Both the position numbers and the translations under genes were made by a program. The notes below the pieces were generated by a model. That model worked only from the letters and a program-made list of their open reading frames with translations, ran no database searches and was not told the origin of the DNA. 64,000 bases of DNA, from the NCBI GenBank assembly GCA_963170055.1, contig CAUJGJ010000287.1, positions 489,901 to 553,900 on the forward strand, given 5' to 3'. The DNA is from Halisarca cf. caerulea (lineage: Eukaryota; Porifera; Demospongiae; Chondrillida; Halisarcidae). Position 1 is the first letter of the stretch. Each line of letters begins with the position of its first letter. Of this stretch, positions 1-9,061 are shown piece after piece.

Positions 1-293
1 TCTTGATCACATTGCTGTTTGTAATTACACTACATTTAGATCAGTTATTGTTGTACCACCTTTCTATCTCCTAGTAACCACTTTCACTTTTCCTTCTGTT
101 GTCTAAGAGACAAACCACATCTAAGAATATATTTTAGTTGATCTGTATTTCATCATGTTGTGGTTTCCTGTGCCACCAAGTATTTAAGTAGCTTTTACTT
201 TGCTGTTTACTCATCCTTTCAGTCCTCTCAGTCATTTCAGTGTTTGAGTAATTAAGAGATTTATTCTCGTTTCGAGGGAATTAGTACAGAACC
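1..293. other. AT-rich upstream region of the transposase gene
   Basis: No open reading frame or RNA gene is supported here. It should hold the 5' UTR and promoter of the gene that starts at 294, and possibly the left end of the transposon. A weak TATA-like word (TATTTAAG) lies at 181-188. No sequence matching an inverted copy downstream of 5837 was found by eye, so no terminal inverted repeat can be assigned; it may lie to the left of the window. Confidence 0.4.
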
Positions 294-362
294 ATGAATG
301 ACAATAGAGGAACATACTATGCAGCCTTATTCAACTATAAGAAAAATGGATGCTACCCTGAG
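294..362 (+). pseudogene. Transposase exon 1 (N-terminal leader)
   Basis: The ATG at 294 opens 23 codons ending in a Tyr-Pro-Glu triplet, followed by a GTGACT donor at 363. Splicing in phase 0 to 539 joins it to a Lys/Arg-rich stretch. That order, a YPE motif and then a basic helix ahead of the zinc finger, resembles the N-termini of Gypsy-like integrases. An unspliced reading runs on to a stop at 480-482 but has no family resemblance beyond the donor, so the spliced form is preferred. Confidence is moderate because the exon is short. Confidence 0.6.
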
Positions 363-538
363 GTGACTGGTGGTGGTGCTGGGTTGAACCTATATAACTG
401 CATGGGCTATGAAGATTGTGTAGCTTTGAAACCAATGTTCCTTGCAATTTTTATACCCATTCTGGCTTACTTCTTATTCTGATTATTATTGCAGCTATAT
501 TATGCCTTTCTTCTTATTCAAATTGCCTTCACTTACAG

Positions 539-1094
539 GGTTACGATAAAAAAAACAAACGAGCTCTAAGAAAACGTGCCAAGGCTTTTGTTGTGGATGG
601 TTCACATCTTCACTATGTTGGACCGAAAGGCACAGATTCACCAAGGTTTGTTGCATTTTATTATTACATGCTGTATGCACGCATAGTAACTGTAGTATAT
701 TACATAGCTCAGTGCATGTACATGCTTTTCTTATGTAGTATAGATTTTACTTATGTAGTATAGATTTTAAATTGCTTTCAATACGCGTAGTTTATTCACA
801 ATGTGCATTAAATTTCCATGGCGAGTTACAGAAACTTAGAAACACTTCTATATATATATACTATATATAGACTGTATTAATTATTGGTATTGTTGTTGTC
901 AAGGTGTATTTATAATCACTTAGTATAATGATTGTATATGATATTATTATAGACTTGTCGTGGAAAAGAAGGAAGAACAAGTGAAAATTTTGAGCAGAAC
1001 ACATGATATTAGTCATTTCAGGCGTGACAAATTATTGAGTGTTGTGCAACATAAGTACTACTGGCCAGGCCTTTACACAGATGCAACTGAATAT
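539..1094 (+). pseudogene. Transposase exons 2-3: basic N-terminus and first half of integrase zinc finger
   Basis: Exon 2 (539-645) follows a TTACAG acceptor and encodes a basic segment ending in SPR. The AG left before the GTTTGT donor at 646 is completed by the A at 953, giving Arg, and exon 3 continues in frame as LVVEKKEEQ. Exon 3 (953-1094) carries His-x3-His (HDISH) and the hydrophobic motif YYWPGLY typical of integrase N-terminal zinc-binding domains. It ends in phase 0 at GTACGT (1095). The two cysteines that complete the HHCC finger come from exon 4. No break is seen in these exons. The 307-bp intron 646-952 holds a TATATA tract near 850 and nothing else recognisable. Confidence 0.8.
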
Positions 1095-1431
1095 GTACGT
1101 ATGTGTGTATGTGCATGTATTGTAAATATGTCCATGTCCACTTGTTTGCCGATGTAAGTGTGCATGTGTTTGTACCTAAGTATATCCATGAAAGTTAAAA
1201 AATTACTAAAGCACAATAAAGTGGTACAGTATACCACACTTGAAATCTCAAACTCAATCTCATCTCAAAGGTGCATGCTTGTGGCAGGGAACAGGAAGTT
1301 TGATTGGGTGAAAAGTAGTAATTGTTTACACTTCCTTAATTTATAAAGAGATGACCAAGCTAGCAAATGTAGTCACTTAATTATAATATCATGCATACTG
1401 TATTATTTCTCATTAACTACATTTCATGCAG
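1095..1431 (+). other. Intron 3 of the transposase gene
   Basis: A 337-bp GT-AG intron: donor GTACGT at 1095 and acceptor CATGCAG ending at 1431. Short open readings inside it show no similarity I recognise and are regarded as chance. Confidence 0.7.
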
Positions 1432-2360
1432 GTCAGAACTTGTGAAAAATGCCAAAGAGGCAACTCTACAATAAAGAAGTCAACTGCTCCTTTGCACCCA
1501 ATCCTAGTGAAGCCAAAGGAGTGGCATCAGGTTGGAATTGATCTGGTTGGTCCCTTCACTCGGTCTTGTAGTGGAAACCAATACATTGCCGTGATGAGTG
1601 ATTACTTTACAAAGTGGGTTGAAGCTGCTCCTCTACCAGATAAGAGTGCTGCAAGTGTTGCTCAGTTCATCTATTCTGTGAGTTGACATGTGTAATGTAT
1701 TGTAACAATCATGCTAACCATGCCTTTTTGGTACTAGGTGATTTGTAGAATGGGTTGCCCTTCAATTATGATCTCTGATCAAGGGAAGGAGTTTGTCAAC
1801 AATTTAAATAAGGAACTATTCCAAAAAACTGGAATTGAGCATCGAATAGCCAGTGCTTATCATCCTCAGGTTTGTATACATATTTGCAATATAGACTATA
1901 TATATTATGTTTATTTTTTGTTCACCTCATTATTTAGACCAATGGCTTGACTGAACGCATGAACCAGACTTTACAGCGTAGCCTATAGCAAAGTTGTGTG
2001 AAGAATGTAAGGATGACTGGGATACAAAGGTGGATTCTATATTGATGGGTTACCGTGCTGCCAAGCACGCCTCCACTAAATATTCACCATTTTACCTAAT
2101 TCACAAATGGGACATGCGTTTACCTGTGGATGTGAATGTAGGCACCATGGCTACTAGTGAGGAGCCTGGAACTAGTGGTATATCGCTTGATGATAACAGT
2201 GCACATACTGATTCTGTATTGATCGATGAAACTATCCAGCAGAGCCTGGATTTGAGGAAGGCTGCATGTGTTCTCTAAAGTTGATAAGAACATTCTAAAA
2301 GAACAGACAAAGCAGAAGAATCGGTATGACAATTGTCTCCCTAAAGTCCACAGATTTGCA
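1432..2360 (+). pseudogene. Transposase exons 4-6: integrase catalytic core (DD35E), frameshifted
   Basis: Exon 4 (1432-1677) opens with the CEKC pair of the zinc finger and holds the first catalytic Asp (codon 1540-1542, in GIDLVGPF). Exon 5 (1738-1869) holds the second Asp (1777-1779, in ISDQGKEF). Exon 6 (1938-2360) holds the catalytic Glu (1953-1955, in TERMNQTL). The spacing between the second Asp and the Glu is exactly 35 residues, as in Gypsy integrases. Introns 4 and 5 are only 60 and 68 bp. Exon 6 has two breaks: the frame hits TAG at 1986-1988 because of an apparent extra TA, and homology resumes in another frame from about 1988 (KLCEECKDDW); a second shift near 2264-2275 follows a Ser/Thr/Asp-rich linker, after which KNILKEQTKQK continues. 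As it stands, the core cannot be translated through. Confidence 0.85.
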
Positions 2361-2452
2361 GTGAGTGTGCTTCTTCAAATATTATATCTTCCACCTGCAA
2401 GTTATATAAGTGGCATGCATATGTTTATATACATCTTGTCTTGTTTTTGCAG

Positions 2453-2858
2453 GTTGGTGACACAGTACTTGTCCAAAACTCATTCCAACTTACACGGAAA
2501 GGTGGGAAACTGGACAGCAAGTGGCTAGGTCCCTATACAGTGGCAGAAGTGTTTGATCATGATCTCTACCAACTGAAAAACAAAGACGGAAAACTACTTA
2601 AAAAGCGTTACAACCATCAACGCTTGAAGCAATACTTTTCTAGTCTTAGAGATACTAGGTACGATTTATATATGTTACGGAACATATTGCGGCACATTGA
2701 CATGAATCGTTTGTATTCATTGTTTTTAATTCCATTCCTTCAACATGTAGTGGTGATAATACATCTGTTTCTGAGTCTGTGGAAGTGAGACAGTCGCAAT
2801 TCAGTCACATTGATGAGTCAACTAAGGAAATGGCTGCATATGAAACATTCGGGCCTGG
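2453..2858 (+). pseudogene. Transposase exons 7-8: GPY/F chromodomain-side motif
   Basis: Exon 7 (2453-2658) starts after a TTTTTGCAG acceptor and encodes VGDTVLVQN, then WLGPYTVAEV with the GPY triplet at 2528-2536. This is the C-terminal DNA-binding GPY/F motif found in Gypsy integrases and Ginger1 transposases. The exon ends with two bases (AG) before GTACGA. Exon 8 (2751-2858) supplies the third base and 36 acidic, Ser-rich residues, ending with GG before GTATGT. Neither exon has a stop. Exon 8 has no recognisable domain and is called only because both ends and both phases fit. Confidence 0.75.
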
Positions 2859-3422
2859 GTATGTGCATGCCACTATAATAGACCTTGCTGTTTCTCTACT
2901 TCTGAATCAATGAAATTGTTGTATCGCTACATATACTATTAGGCATAGGAGTAGGAGTGTTCAAGGGAGGCTATGGCTGCCCCACTTTTTGAAACTAGCT
3001 ATATATAAGTTTATATTTTCCTTGAGTGAAAATGAAATCACAACACAGCTTTCTTTTTGATCCATTCAAAATCCTCCACCCAATCTCAAAAGCAGTCCTG
3101 TTTTGTGGGGGAGTGCAGCTATAAATCAACACTATATATATATAACTGTCACAGTGAATCAAGTAATTATTAATAAGCCTTTTCTTTCATAGCTACAAGT
3201 ACTTTTTTGCATGAAGTAAATGAGGCCACAACACACACAGACAACCAACCCCAACCTTGTATGCATGTATGCATGGCCTACCCCATTCAGAATGCCTCCT
3301 ATGCCTCTGCACTATATATGAGGATAATAGGCATGCATGCGAAATGAATAGTATAACATACCAAGATGAAGCTATCGGTGCCCTAATGCAGGTATATTTG
3401 TTATCATTCACTTTCACTTTAG
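2859..3422 (+). other. Intron 8 of the transposase gene
   Basis: A 564-bp GT-AG intron, the longest in the gene. The GG left by exon 8 is completed by the T at 3423. It contains a TATATATA tract near 3130 and GCATGCATGC words near 3330. Other AG acceptors (2942, 3192) and a GT donor after 3391 were considered, but exons built on them fail on phase or hit stops. Confidence 0.55.
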
Positions 3423-4225
3423 TATATGTAATGTGACAAGCATCTCAACCGTTGATGGGATGAAAATTGATTGCAACAATGCTCAAGAAATGTTGTTGGA
3501 TGATCACTACATTGAAGCTCTGCTACATGGTGACTATGATTTGGAGCACCACTTTCCCTGGAGGTTTCAGCATCCACCAGTGAGTATTCCTCCTCATCAG
3601 GGTATATACACAAGATATTATAATGGCCCTCAACTATATATGGGGAAAACACTGAAAAGAAGCAACTTTGCATGCTATCATTTACGTACTTGTCAATTTC
3701 TAATTCTGGGACGCTGTGGGTAGCTAGAAAAGCCCTGTGTAAATGTGATTGTGGCAAATTGAATGTTATCTTGTATGGGTAATATATGTTTATACTTTTG
3801 ATTCTTTGTACAACCCATGTTCCCTATTTACAGCTCAAGGAATATGCCACAGCCTCTCAATTTCCTATGTTTACAAGCACACAAGTTATTCATTGGCTGA
3901 ATTAACACAAGTGGCGCGATGAACCCATAACTGATGTCACTATTCCAGAAACAGAATCGTTCATTATTGTGAATGATACCTCGGAACAGGATTTTAGCCA
4001 ATTTAGGGAGACCTACTCAAAGCTTTTCAGCTATCATGTACTATTCAGCAGTGACCTACTACACCTATGGGTAGTTAAAGAATTCGAATCCAAGGAAGAT
4101 GTGCAAATTGGTAATGTCTTTGGCAAGAATTGTTATTTCCTCACAGGGGAACAGTTTTGCCACTTCCAGTCATGGGTTATGTCATTACTGTCCATGGATA
4201 CTGTAGAAATTCAGAAAGAATTTGG
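3423..4225 (+). pseudogene. Transposase exons 9-10: linker before the protease, with a nonsense codon
   Basis: Exon 9 (3423-3579) encodes an acidic segment with LDDHYIEALL and ends in phase 0 before GTGAGT (3580). Exon 10 (3834-4225) follows a TTTACAG acceptor. It reads in one frame except for TAA at 3903-3905, 23 codons in, and then continues for over 100 codons (HKWRDEPITD onward). The uninterrupted reading on both sides suggests a point mutation rather than a missed intron; no GT-AG pair removes the stop. The residues have no domain I can name. Intron 9 (3580-3833, 254 bp) and intron 10 (4226-4366, 141 bp) are plain. Confidence 0.65.
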
Positions 4226-4366
4226 GTAAGCGTGTTCTAATGACCAGTGTCAGAATGTCCATGCAGCTGCATACACACATCTGATAAGTACCAAAGAAGA
4301 TTGTATTCCAAGACTATATTATGTACGTAGCTAGTCTTACTTGTGTTAATCTTTTTGTATCCTCAG

Positions 4367-5837
4367 GAGTACATCGTCTCCATTCTCAGCCATTTTTAAG
4401 GTGACCAGCTCTGCCTCGGTCCCCACCAAGACTATATCTGCTGTTGTCCATGCCAAGCCTACATCTGTCGTTATCTCTGCCAAGACTACATCTGCAGTTG
4501 TCCCTGCATACTCCACCTCAATCCCTACTAAGACTACGTCTGCCGTTGTCACTGCCAGCTCCACCTCATTTCCTGCCAAGCCTACATCAGCCGTTGTCCC
4601 TGCCAAGCCTACATCTCCTGTTGTTCCTGCCAAGCCTACGTCAGCTGTTGTCCCTGTCAAGCCTAAATCTCCCGGTGTCCCTGCCAAGGCTACATTACCA
4701 GGTGTCCCTGCCAAGCCTACATCTCCCGTTGTCCCTGCCAAGCCTACATCTCCCGGTGTCCCTGCCAAGCCTACATCACCTGGTGTCCCTGCCAAGCCTA
4801 CATCACCTGGTGTCCCTGCCAAGCCTATATCTCCCGGTATACTTGCCAAGCCTACATCTCCTGGTGTCCCTGCCAAGCCTACATCTCCCAATCTCGCTGC
4901 CAACTCCACTTCATTACCTACCAAGACCACCTTGACTTGTGTACCACCTGTTTCGCCTGTTACTACTAAACTTAAGAGGGTACCATCTGTTTCACTTGTT
5001 ACTGCAAAACGTCAGAAGATACAAACTGTTACACCTGTTACTGGGGAACGCCACAAGGTACTACCTGTTTCACCTGTTGCCGCAAAACGTCGAAAGACAT
5101 CAAGTCGATGGAATTGGGTGAAGATTGGGGACATCCAGCTCACAAGAACAGAGAAGAACATTCTCCTTTCAACTCGAAAGTGGCTCAGTGATGACATAAC
5201 AAATGCTGCTCAAGATCTTTTGAAGCAACAATTTAGTGTTAGAGGACTCCAGCACACATTTTTGGGGCAGGGACATCATTTCAGTGTCATGAGAGGAGAA
5301 TTTGTTCAAATCCTACATACGACATCTCACTGGACAACCATTTCCACCATGGGTCTTGGTGATAAGGGAGCAGAATCTGTACTGGTTTACGACAGCTTAT
5401 ACACCACCATGTCCAGGGAAGACAACAAACAGATCTCTTCTCTAATGTTGTCTCCCCATGAACACATAAGGTTGTCGTTCATGAATGTTCAGCGGCAAGT
5501 AAGTGGTTCAGACTGTGGCTTATTTGCCATTGCATTTGCAACAGCAATTTGCAATGGTATGGATCCTGTATATGTAATGTTTGACCAGGCTGAGATGAGG
5601 AGCCATCTTCTATCTTGTCTCGAGCATGAACTATTAACCCCTTTTCCTTCTAAGAGAAGGAGACCACGAGGACCAATGGTGATTGAATTAGAGGTTATAC
5701 CAATTTACTGCCACTGTCGCCTTCAAGAAGCAGGGCGGATGATCCAGTGTGACGCCTGTGGAGACTGGTTTCATGAAGGATGCGAAATTATCCCTAAATA
5801 TACTACATCTGGGTGGATCTGTAGGAAGTGTTCATGA
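4367..5837 (+). CDS. Transposase exon 11: repeat linker, Ulp1-like cysteine protease and PHD finger
   Basis: This exon is open from its acceptor (CCTCAG, ending 4366) to TGA at 5835-5837. From 4401 it reads 478 residues: a low-complexity Ala-Lys-Pro-Thr-Ser region (about 1-165), four 13-residue basic repeats (181-232), the protease (about 245-415) and a PHD finger (about 436-478). The protease has the C48/Ulp1 order: His in SHWTT (5328-5330), Asp in VYDSLY (5391-5393), Gln (5496-5498) and, five residues on, nucleophile Cys in SDCGLF (5514-5516). The PHD finger has CxC, CxxC, H, C and WICRKC in the expected order. Ulp1 enzymes process SUMO-like proteins and PHD fingers bind histone H3 tails; in Ginger1 their roles are unknown. 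All key residues are present, unlike the broken upstream exons. It might be translated alone from an internal start, but no promoter is evident. Confidence 0.85.
4572..4895 (+). repeat. 27-bp coding minisatellite, about 12 units
   Basis: Twelve units of 27 bp encode nine residues each (consensus PAKPTSPGV), with degenerate related units upstream from about 4437. The period is a multiple of three, so unit gain or loss keeps the frame. The antisense strand of this block is also open (4346-4930), a by-product of the repeat rather than a gene. Confidence 0.9.
4941..5096 (+). repeat. 39-bp coding repeat, 4 units
   Basis: Four consecutive 39-bp units encode 13 residues each, of the form V-x-x-V-(S/T)-x-V-T-x-(K/E)-x-x-(K/R). 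Units begin at 4941, 4980, 5019 and 5058. The basic ends (KRQK, KRRK) resemble nuclear localisation signals. This is a separate expansion, distinct in unit and sequence from the 27-bp repeat just before it. Confidence 0.85.
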
Positions 5838-6209
5838 CCAACTCCATTTTTAATGACTAGGTGTTATAATATTGTAGTAATTATGGAATAAGCTAGTTAA
5901 GTCACTTCATTTTTGTTGGCAATAAATGTGTGCAATATTATAATATGAAGTTTTGTACTTATTTGTCATTACTGTAACATTTAATAATAAATATATAATT
6001 ATCTTTGCTTATAATAATTTGTTTAACAAGAAAATGTCTTGCATGTATGCTTCAAATCACTAGTCAAAAAAGGGCCTGCATGTGCTGCAGGTTGCAATTG
6101 TGCATGCATGGGGTTGACATATATAATATTCTATCCAGTATATATTACTATAAGTCTAATATGCATACAGAATATTTATTATCATGCTTTGACCACGGTG
6201 AGGTAAGGT
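5838..6209. other. 3' UTR and AT-rich spacer
   Basis: Apart from the candidate poly(A) signal this stretch shows no gene. The short open reading at 6005-6211 has AT-rich composition and no recognisable motif. The right end of the transposon is expected here or further on, but no terminal inverted repeat or CCGG/CCGT duplication pair could be fixed by eye. Confidence 0.5.
5921..5926 (+). promoter_or_regulatory. Candidate polyadenylation signal of the transposase gene
   Basis: AATAAA lies 84 bp after the stop codon and is followed by a GT-rich TGTGTG. Other AATAAA words occur nearby in AT-rich DNA (near 5985), so this is the best candidate, not a certainty. Confidence 0.5.
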
Positions 6210-6417
6210 GAAGTGGCATGGAAGAATTATATAAGGCCACTTACATTATAAGGGGGGGTCTAATTCACTAAGGGGGTGCATGAAGTTGCATGGATGAATT
6301 ATATAAGGCCATGCACTTATATGAAGGGGGTCTAATTCACTAAGGGGTATGTGAAGTTGCATGGAGGAATTGTATATAAGGCCCTTACATGAAGGGGGGT
6401 CTAATTCACTAAGGGGG
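6210..6417. repeat. Three-copy tandem repeat of about 70 bp
   Basis: Units start at 6210, 6282 and 6353 (72, 71 and about 65 bp). Each has the order GAAG, TGGCATGGA or TTGCATGGA, an AATTATATAAGGCC-like word, a G run, then TCTAATTCACTAAGGGG. The copies differ by substitutions and small indels, so it is an old or fast-mutating minisatellite. Each unit carries a TATATAAGG word resembling a TATA box; whether this matters is unknown. Confidence 0.85.
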
Positions 6418-6441
6418 AGCTCCTTTCTCTAGAGTGTGTTA

Positions 6442-6508
6442 CCAGTGATTTAGTTCCGGGGGGCCCTGTATCCCTAGTGATTTAGGCCTGGGGGAACCAA
6501 ATCACTGG
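6442..6508. repeat. Inverted repeat, 16-bp arms
   Basis: Arms at 6442-6457 and 6493-6508 are reverse complements with one mismatch, separated by 35 bp. The spacer holds a third partial copy of the GTGATTTAG word (6476-6485), and GGGGGCCCT follows or overlaps both arms. It may be the end of a small palindromic element or a decayed repeat related to the neighbouring minisatellite. Confidence 0.7.
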
Positions 6509-6678
6509 GGGCCCTAAATAGCTGTGACACCGGTATTTATTGTCAGCCGAGAACGAATGGAAAAAGATGGCGATAAGATGGCTGATTGGAGATGATAACC
6601 GGTGGTTCGAAAGAAATCTGAAGAAACGTTGTTAGACCAAGGTTATTTTTCTCCCAATTACCCGTGGCTTGATGAAAA

Positions 6679-6945
6679 ATGACTTGTTGTCGGTGCAACA
6701 GATCTGGAATTTGTAGGAATTGTGTTTATGTGCGCCAAAATCGAAGATGTACTGATTGTCTTCCGAAGAGATTAGGAATATGCATGAATCTGAAGAATGA
6801 CAGTAATGCTACAAATACGAATCCAGCCTCAGAACAGGAACCTAAAGGGATTGTAGAGTCGACTGAAGAAGAAGAATCCAGAGAGGACAATGAGGAAATC
6901 GACCTTCCGTGTTTCCCTACAGCACATCCACCCGCATCCACCTGA
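6679..6945 (+). pseudogene. Retroelement N-terminal Cys-rich segment
   Basis: From ATG 6679 it reads 88 residues. The first 35 carry nine Cys (CCRC, CRNC, CTDC and two more), suggesting one or two zinc-binding modules for nucleic acid, followed by an acidic Glu/Ser-rich tail. The same Cys-rich opening is what I would expect at the start of this retroelement protein family. The frame stops at 6943-6945, while the next segment continues in another frame (HPPDFKRGEM), so a frameshift lies near 6930-6945. An in-frame TGA just upstream (6673) supports this start, unless another frameshift lies there. Confidence 0.6.
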
Positions 6946-7439
6946 CTTCAAAAGGGGCGAAATGGAAAGCCCACAGGTAGTAGAGGTAATAGACCAGACA
7001 TATCAGAAAAACGTGCACTGGAGATCTAACATTTTCAAGATACCATCTGGAAAACAGGGTAAAGCCTTCGTCAAGGAAATGGCTCACCTGTTTACTTGCT
7101 ATGCTGAGGGATCCTCCATGGGAAGAATAGCTCTCAAGATGGCAATGATTTTCCCAGCATTGGTATTGCAGAAACCATCTTGAACATCAAAAAGCAAGGA
7201 TCACATCAAATGCTTGGAAAGAACGTTACAGAAGTGATATGAAGGAAATTTCCAGGCACTGTTTGAGGAGGCTAAATCTATCCAGACTAGATTAGTTACC
7301 ATGATGGATCAAGGTTGCCAATCAACCAACAGGGCAAGGTGTTTTGCTGACCTGATGATGGAAGGTAAGGTTGAAGTTGCTACAAAGTTGATTGCTAATG
7401 ACGGTCAGACCACAGTACTACCCCTAGATCACGTACATA
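6946..7439 (+). pseudogene. Retroelement segment upstream of the RT domain
   Basis: In the frame that starts near 6890 the reading NVHWRSNIFKIPSGKQGKAF and ALVLQKPS is followed by TGA at 7181-7183, more homologous-looking sequence (TSKSKDHIKCLERTL), a second TGA at 7235-7237 and FQALFEEAKSIQTRL. A Leu/Met-rich ADLMMEGKVEVATKLI segment follows near 7350. No catalytic motif is visible. After about 7500 the protein jumps to RT sequence in another frame, and the segment that should link the two appears shortened. This is a reading of a decayed protein, not a usable gene. Confidence 0.55.
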
Positions 7440-8495
7440 ATGAGAGAACAGTGTGAGAGATTTTGCATGAAAAGCATCCTCCAGAGAAGGATGTGCTGTT
7501 CCTTCCAACAGGTCTCTTCAGACCTAAGAGAGGCCCTTGCTGCTATAGCTAGAAGAATATGTTCATCATTTGTTGATCCGGAGCCTTTGCAGGCATTAAC
7601 TGCCGGCAGACTGGTTGCATTGGATAAGTGCCGAGGGGTGAGACCAGTGGGTATTGGTGAAGTTGCCAAGAGGATCATGAGCAAGGCCATTCTAACAGTC
7701 ATCCGAGAGGATGTACGGAGAGTGGTAGGGTCCCACCAATTGTGCGTTGGTCAACGGAGTAGATGTGAAGTGGCAATTCATGCTTTGGACAGGCTGTTTG
7801 AACAGGACACAACCAAAGGAGTGTTATTGGTTGATGCCAGTAATGCATTTAACAACCTAAATCGCAAAGCTACTCTTGCCAATGTTCAGACAATATGCCC
7901 TGTTTTCGCTGCTGTTATGATAAATACATGTAGATCAGACCCTTCACTCTTTATAGGAGGAGAGTCCATCTCGTCGAGGGAGGGCACAACTCAGGGAGAC
8001 CCACTAGCAATGGCAATGTATGCTGTAGGCATACTTCCATTGATACTGCGGCTGCAGGAAGAGGCGGAGGCTAACCAAATATGGTATGCTGATGATTCTG
8101 CTGCAGGTGGATCCATCAAAGGCCTCAAAGAGTGGTGGAACAGGCTGCAGGAACTAGGAAAGGATTATGGATACATAGTCAATCCAGAGAAGACTGTGAT
8201 AGTTGTGAAAGGAGAACATGTCGAAGCAGCTGAGAAAACCTTTAAGGGCACAGGATTACAAGTCTCCAGCGCAGGTGCCAAGTACTTGGGCTCAGTCATA
8301 GGAGATTTACCACTCAAGGAGGCTTTTGTTCAGAAGGTGGAACATTGGTGTGCGGAATTAGATCTATTGGCTGATATTGCAGCATCACGACCACAGGCAG
8401 CATACTCTTCATTGACCTTCAGTATCAAGCACAACTGGTCCTATCTGATGAGAACAAAGACATTTCTGCATCTCTACAACCAGTGGAAGATGTAA
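7440..8495 (+). pseudogene. Reverse transcriptase domain of the retroelement
   Basis: The longest intact piece, in frame with ATG 7440, though that ATG is probably not the original start; convincing RT sequence begins near 7507. Visible motifs: LDKCRGVRPVGIGEV (finger motif), catalytic Asp in LVDASNAFNNL (7833-7835), SSREGTTQGDPLAMAMY (motif B) and YADD (8085-8096) with both metal-binding Asp residues. A thumb region with TVIVVKGEHVE and AKYLGSVIGD follows. All three catalytic Asp are present, so the domain core is not obviously dead, but the flanking frame breaks prevent a full protein. The reading leaves homology near 8456, where the continuation (DISASLQPVEDVI) shifts frame. Confidence 0.85.
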
Positions 8496-9061
8496 TATGT
8501 CACAAGGTGCTCCCAGCTATAACGGGAAAGAGGGCCATAAACAATGCAGAGAGACAGCTGTTTGCGCTGCTTGTCAGAATGGGAGGTCTGGGTATTCTTA
8601 TTTTGCCTGAGATTGCACCTCTGGAAGTTACAAATTCCACAAAAGTCACTACCCCCTTGATGGATTCCATCCTGAGGGAAACAGACAACAGCAGTGTTGA
8701 GGTAGACTACAAGCAGGTGCAAGCTCAAAAACAAGTGAAAGAGGACAACAGACAGCGGAATGAAGAGGCATCATCTCATACTATGGATATGTTATCTGAA
8801 TCCAGCTGCAGAGCAGTTAGCTCAGCAGAAAGGTGCTTCAACTTGGCTTGGAACACTTCCTATTGAAGAACATGGATTTACTCTGTATAACCGGGCATTC
8901 CGAGATGCCCTAGCACTGAGGTATGGATGGCACCCTAATGGAATGGCTAGCACATGCTTGTGTGGAAAGGCCAACAGTGTGCAACATGCCTTGAACTGTA
9001 TCAAAGGTGGACTACCAATACACCAGCACAATGATGTCCAAGATTTGACTGCCTCCTTATA
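8456..9061 (+). pseudogene. Retroelement C-terminal linker and zinc knuckle
   Basis: The frame after 8456 reads KVLPAITGKRAINNAERQLF and RMGGLGI, a typical post-thumb segment, and is open to 8864-8866. Near 8780-8800 homology moves to a third frame: AEQLAQQKGASTWLG, RDALALRYGWHP, then Cys-x-Cys-x7-His-x3-Cys (STCLCGKANSVQHALNC, about 8950-9001). A C-C-H-C knuckle after the RT is characteristic of non-LTR elements with a restriction-like endonuclease. The stop at 9060-9062 follows DLTASL, beyond which the family protein continues. Confidence 0.7.

Larger units (their letters stand above)
294..5837 (+). pseudogene. Ginger1-type DNA transposon transposase gene, 11 exons, degenerate
   Basis: This is a Gypsy-integrase-like transposase fused to a Ulp1 protease and a PHD finger. 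Exons threaded by homology and GT-AG/phase matching: 294-362, 539-645, 953-1094, 1432-1677, 1738-1869, 1938-2360, 2453-2658, 2751-2858, 3423-3579, 3834-4225, 4367-5837. Phases agree at every junction. Domains in order: short N-terminal exon, HHCC zinc finger, DD35E integrase core, GPY motif, Ulp1-like protease, PHD. Integrase plus a C-terminal Ulp1 or OTU protease is the known signature of Ginger1 cut-and-paste transposons, not of Gypsy retroelements; no gag, protease, RT or LTR is seen. Lesions: an apparent 2-bp insertion near 1984-1988, a second frameshift near 2264-2275 and an in-frame TAA at 3903-3905. The start at 294 is the ATG whose reading continues into exon 2. A host gene derived from such an element is the main alternative. 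Confidence 0.8.

Noticed and set aside
1984..2275. Programmed ribosomal frameshifting in exon 6
   Set aside because: No slippery heptamer with a downstream structure is seen; the first shift looks like a simple TA insertion, and a nonsense codon follows in exon 10.
539..2658. Gypsy LTR retrotransposon
   Set aside because: Only integrase is present, split by introns and followed by Ulp1 and PHD; no gag, protease, RT, RNase H, LTR or primer-binding site was found.
2942..3392. Extra exons in intron 8 (acceptors at 2942 or 3192, donor after 3391)
   Set aside because: Candidate exons do not match the phases of exons 8 and 9 or run into stops, whereas direct joining of 2858 to 3423 fits.
4346..4930. 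Minus-strand open reading frame of 194 codons
   Set aside because: It is the antisense shadow of the 27-bp coding repeat; the + strand has splice sites, domains and a poly(A) signal.
4444..5121. Plus-strand Leu/Pro/Ser-rich readings in another frame
   Set aside because: Alternative-frame readings of the same minisatellites; low complexity and no domains.
6005..6211. Small protein gene
   Set aside because: AT-rich random-looking reading with no motif, overlapping the start of the tandem repeat.
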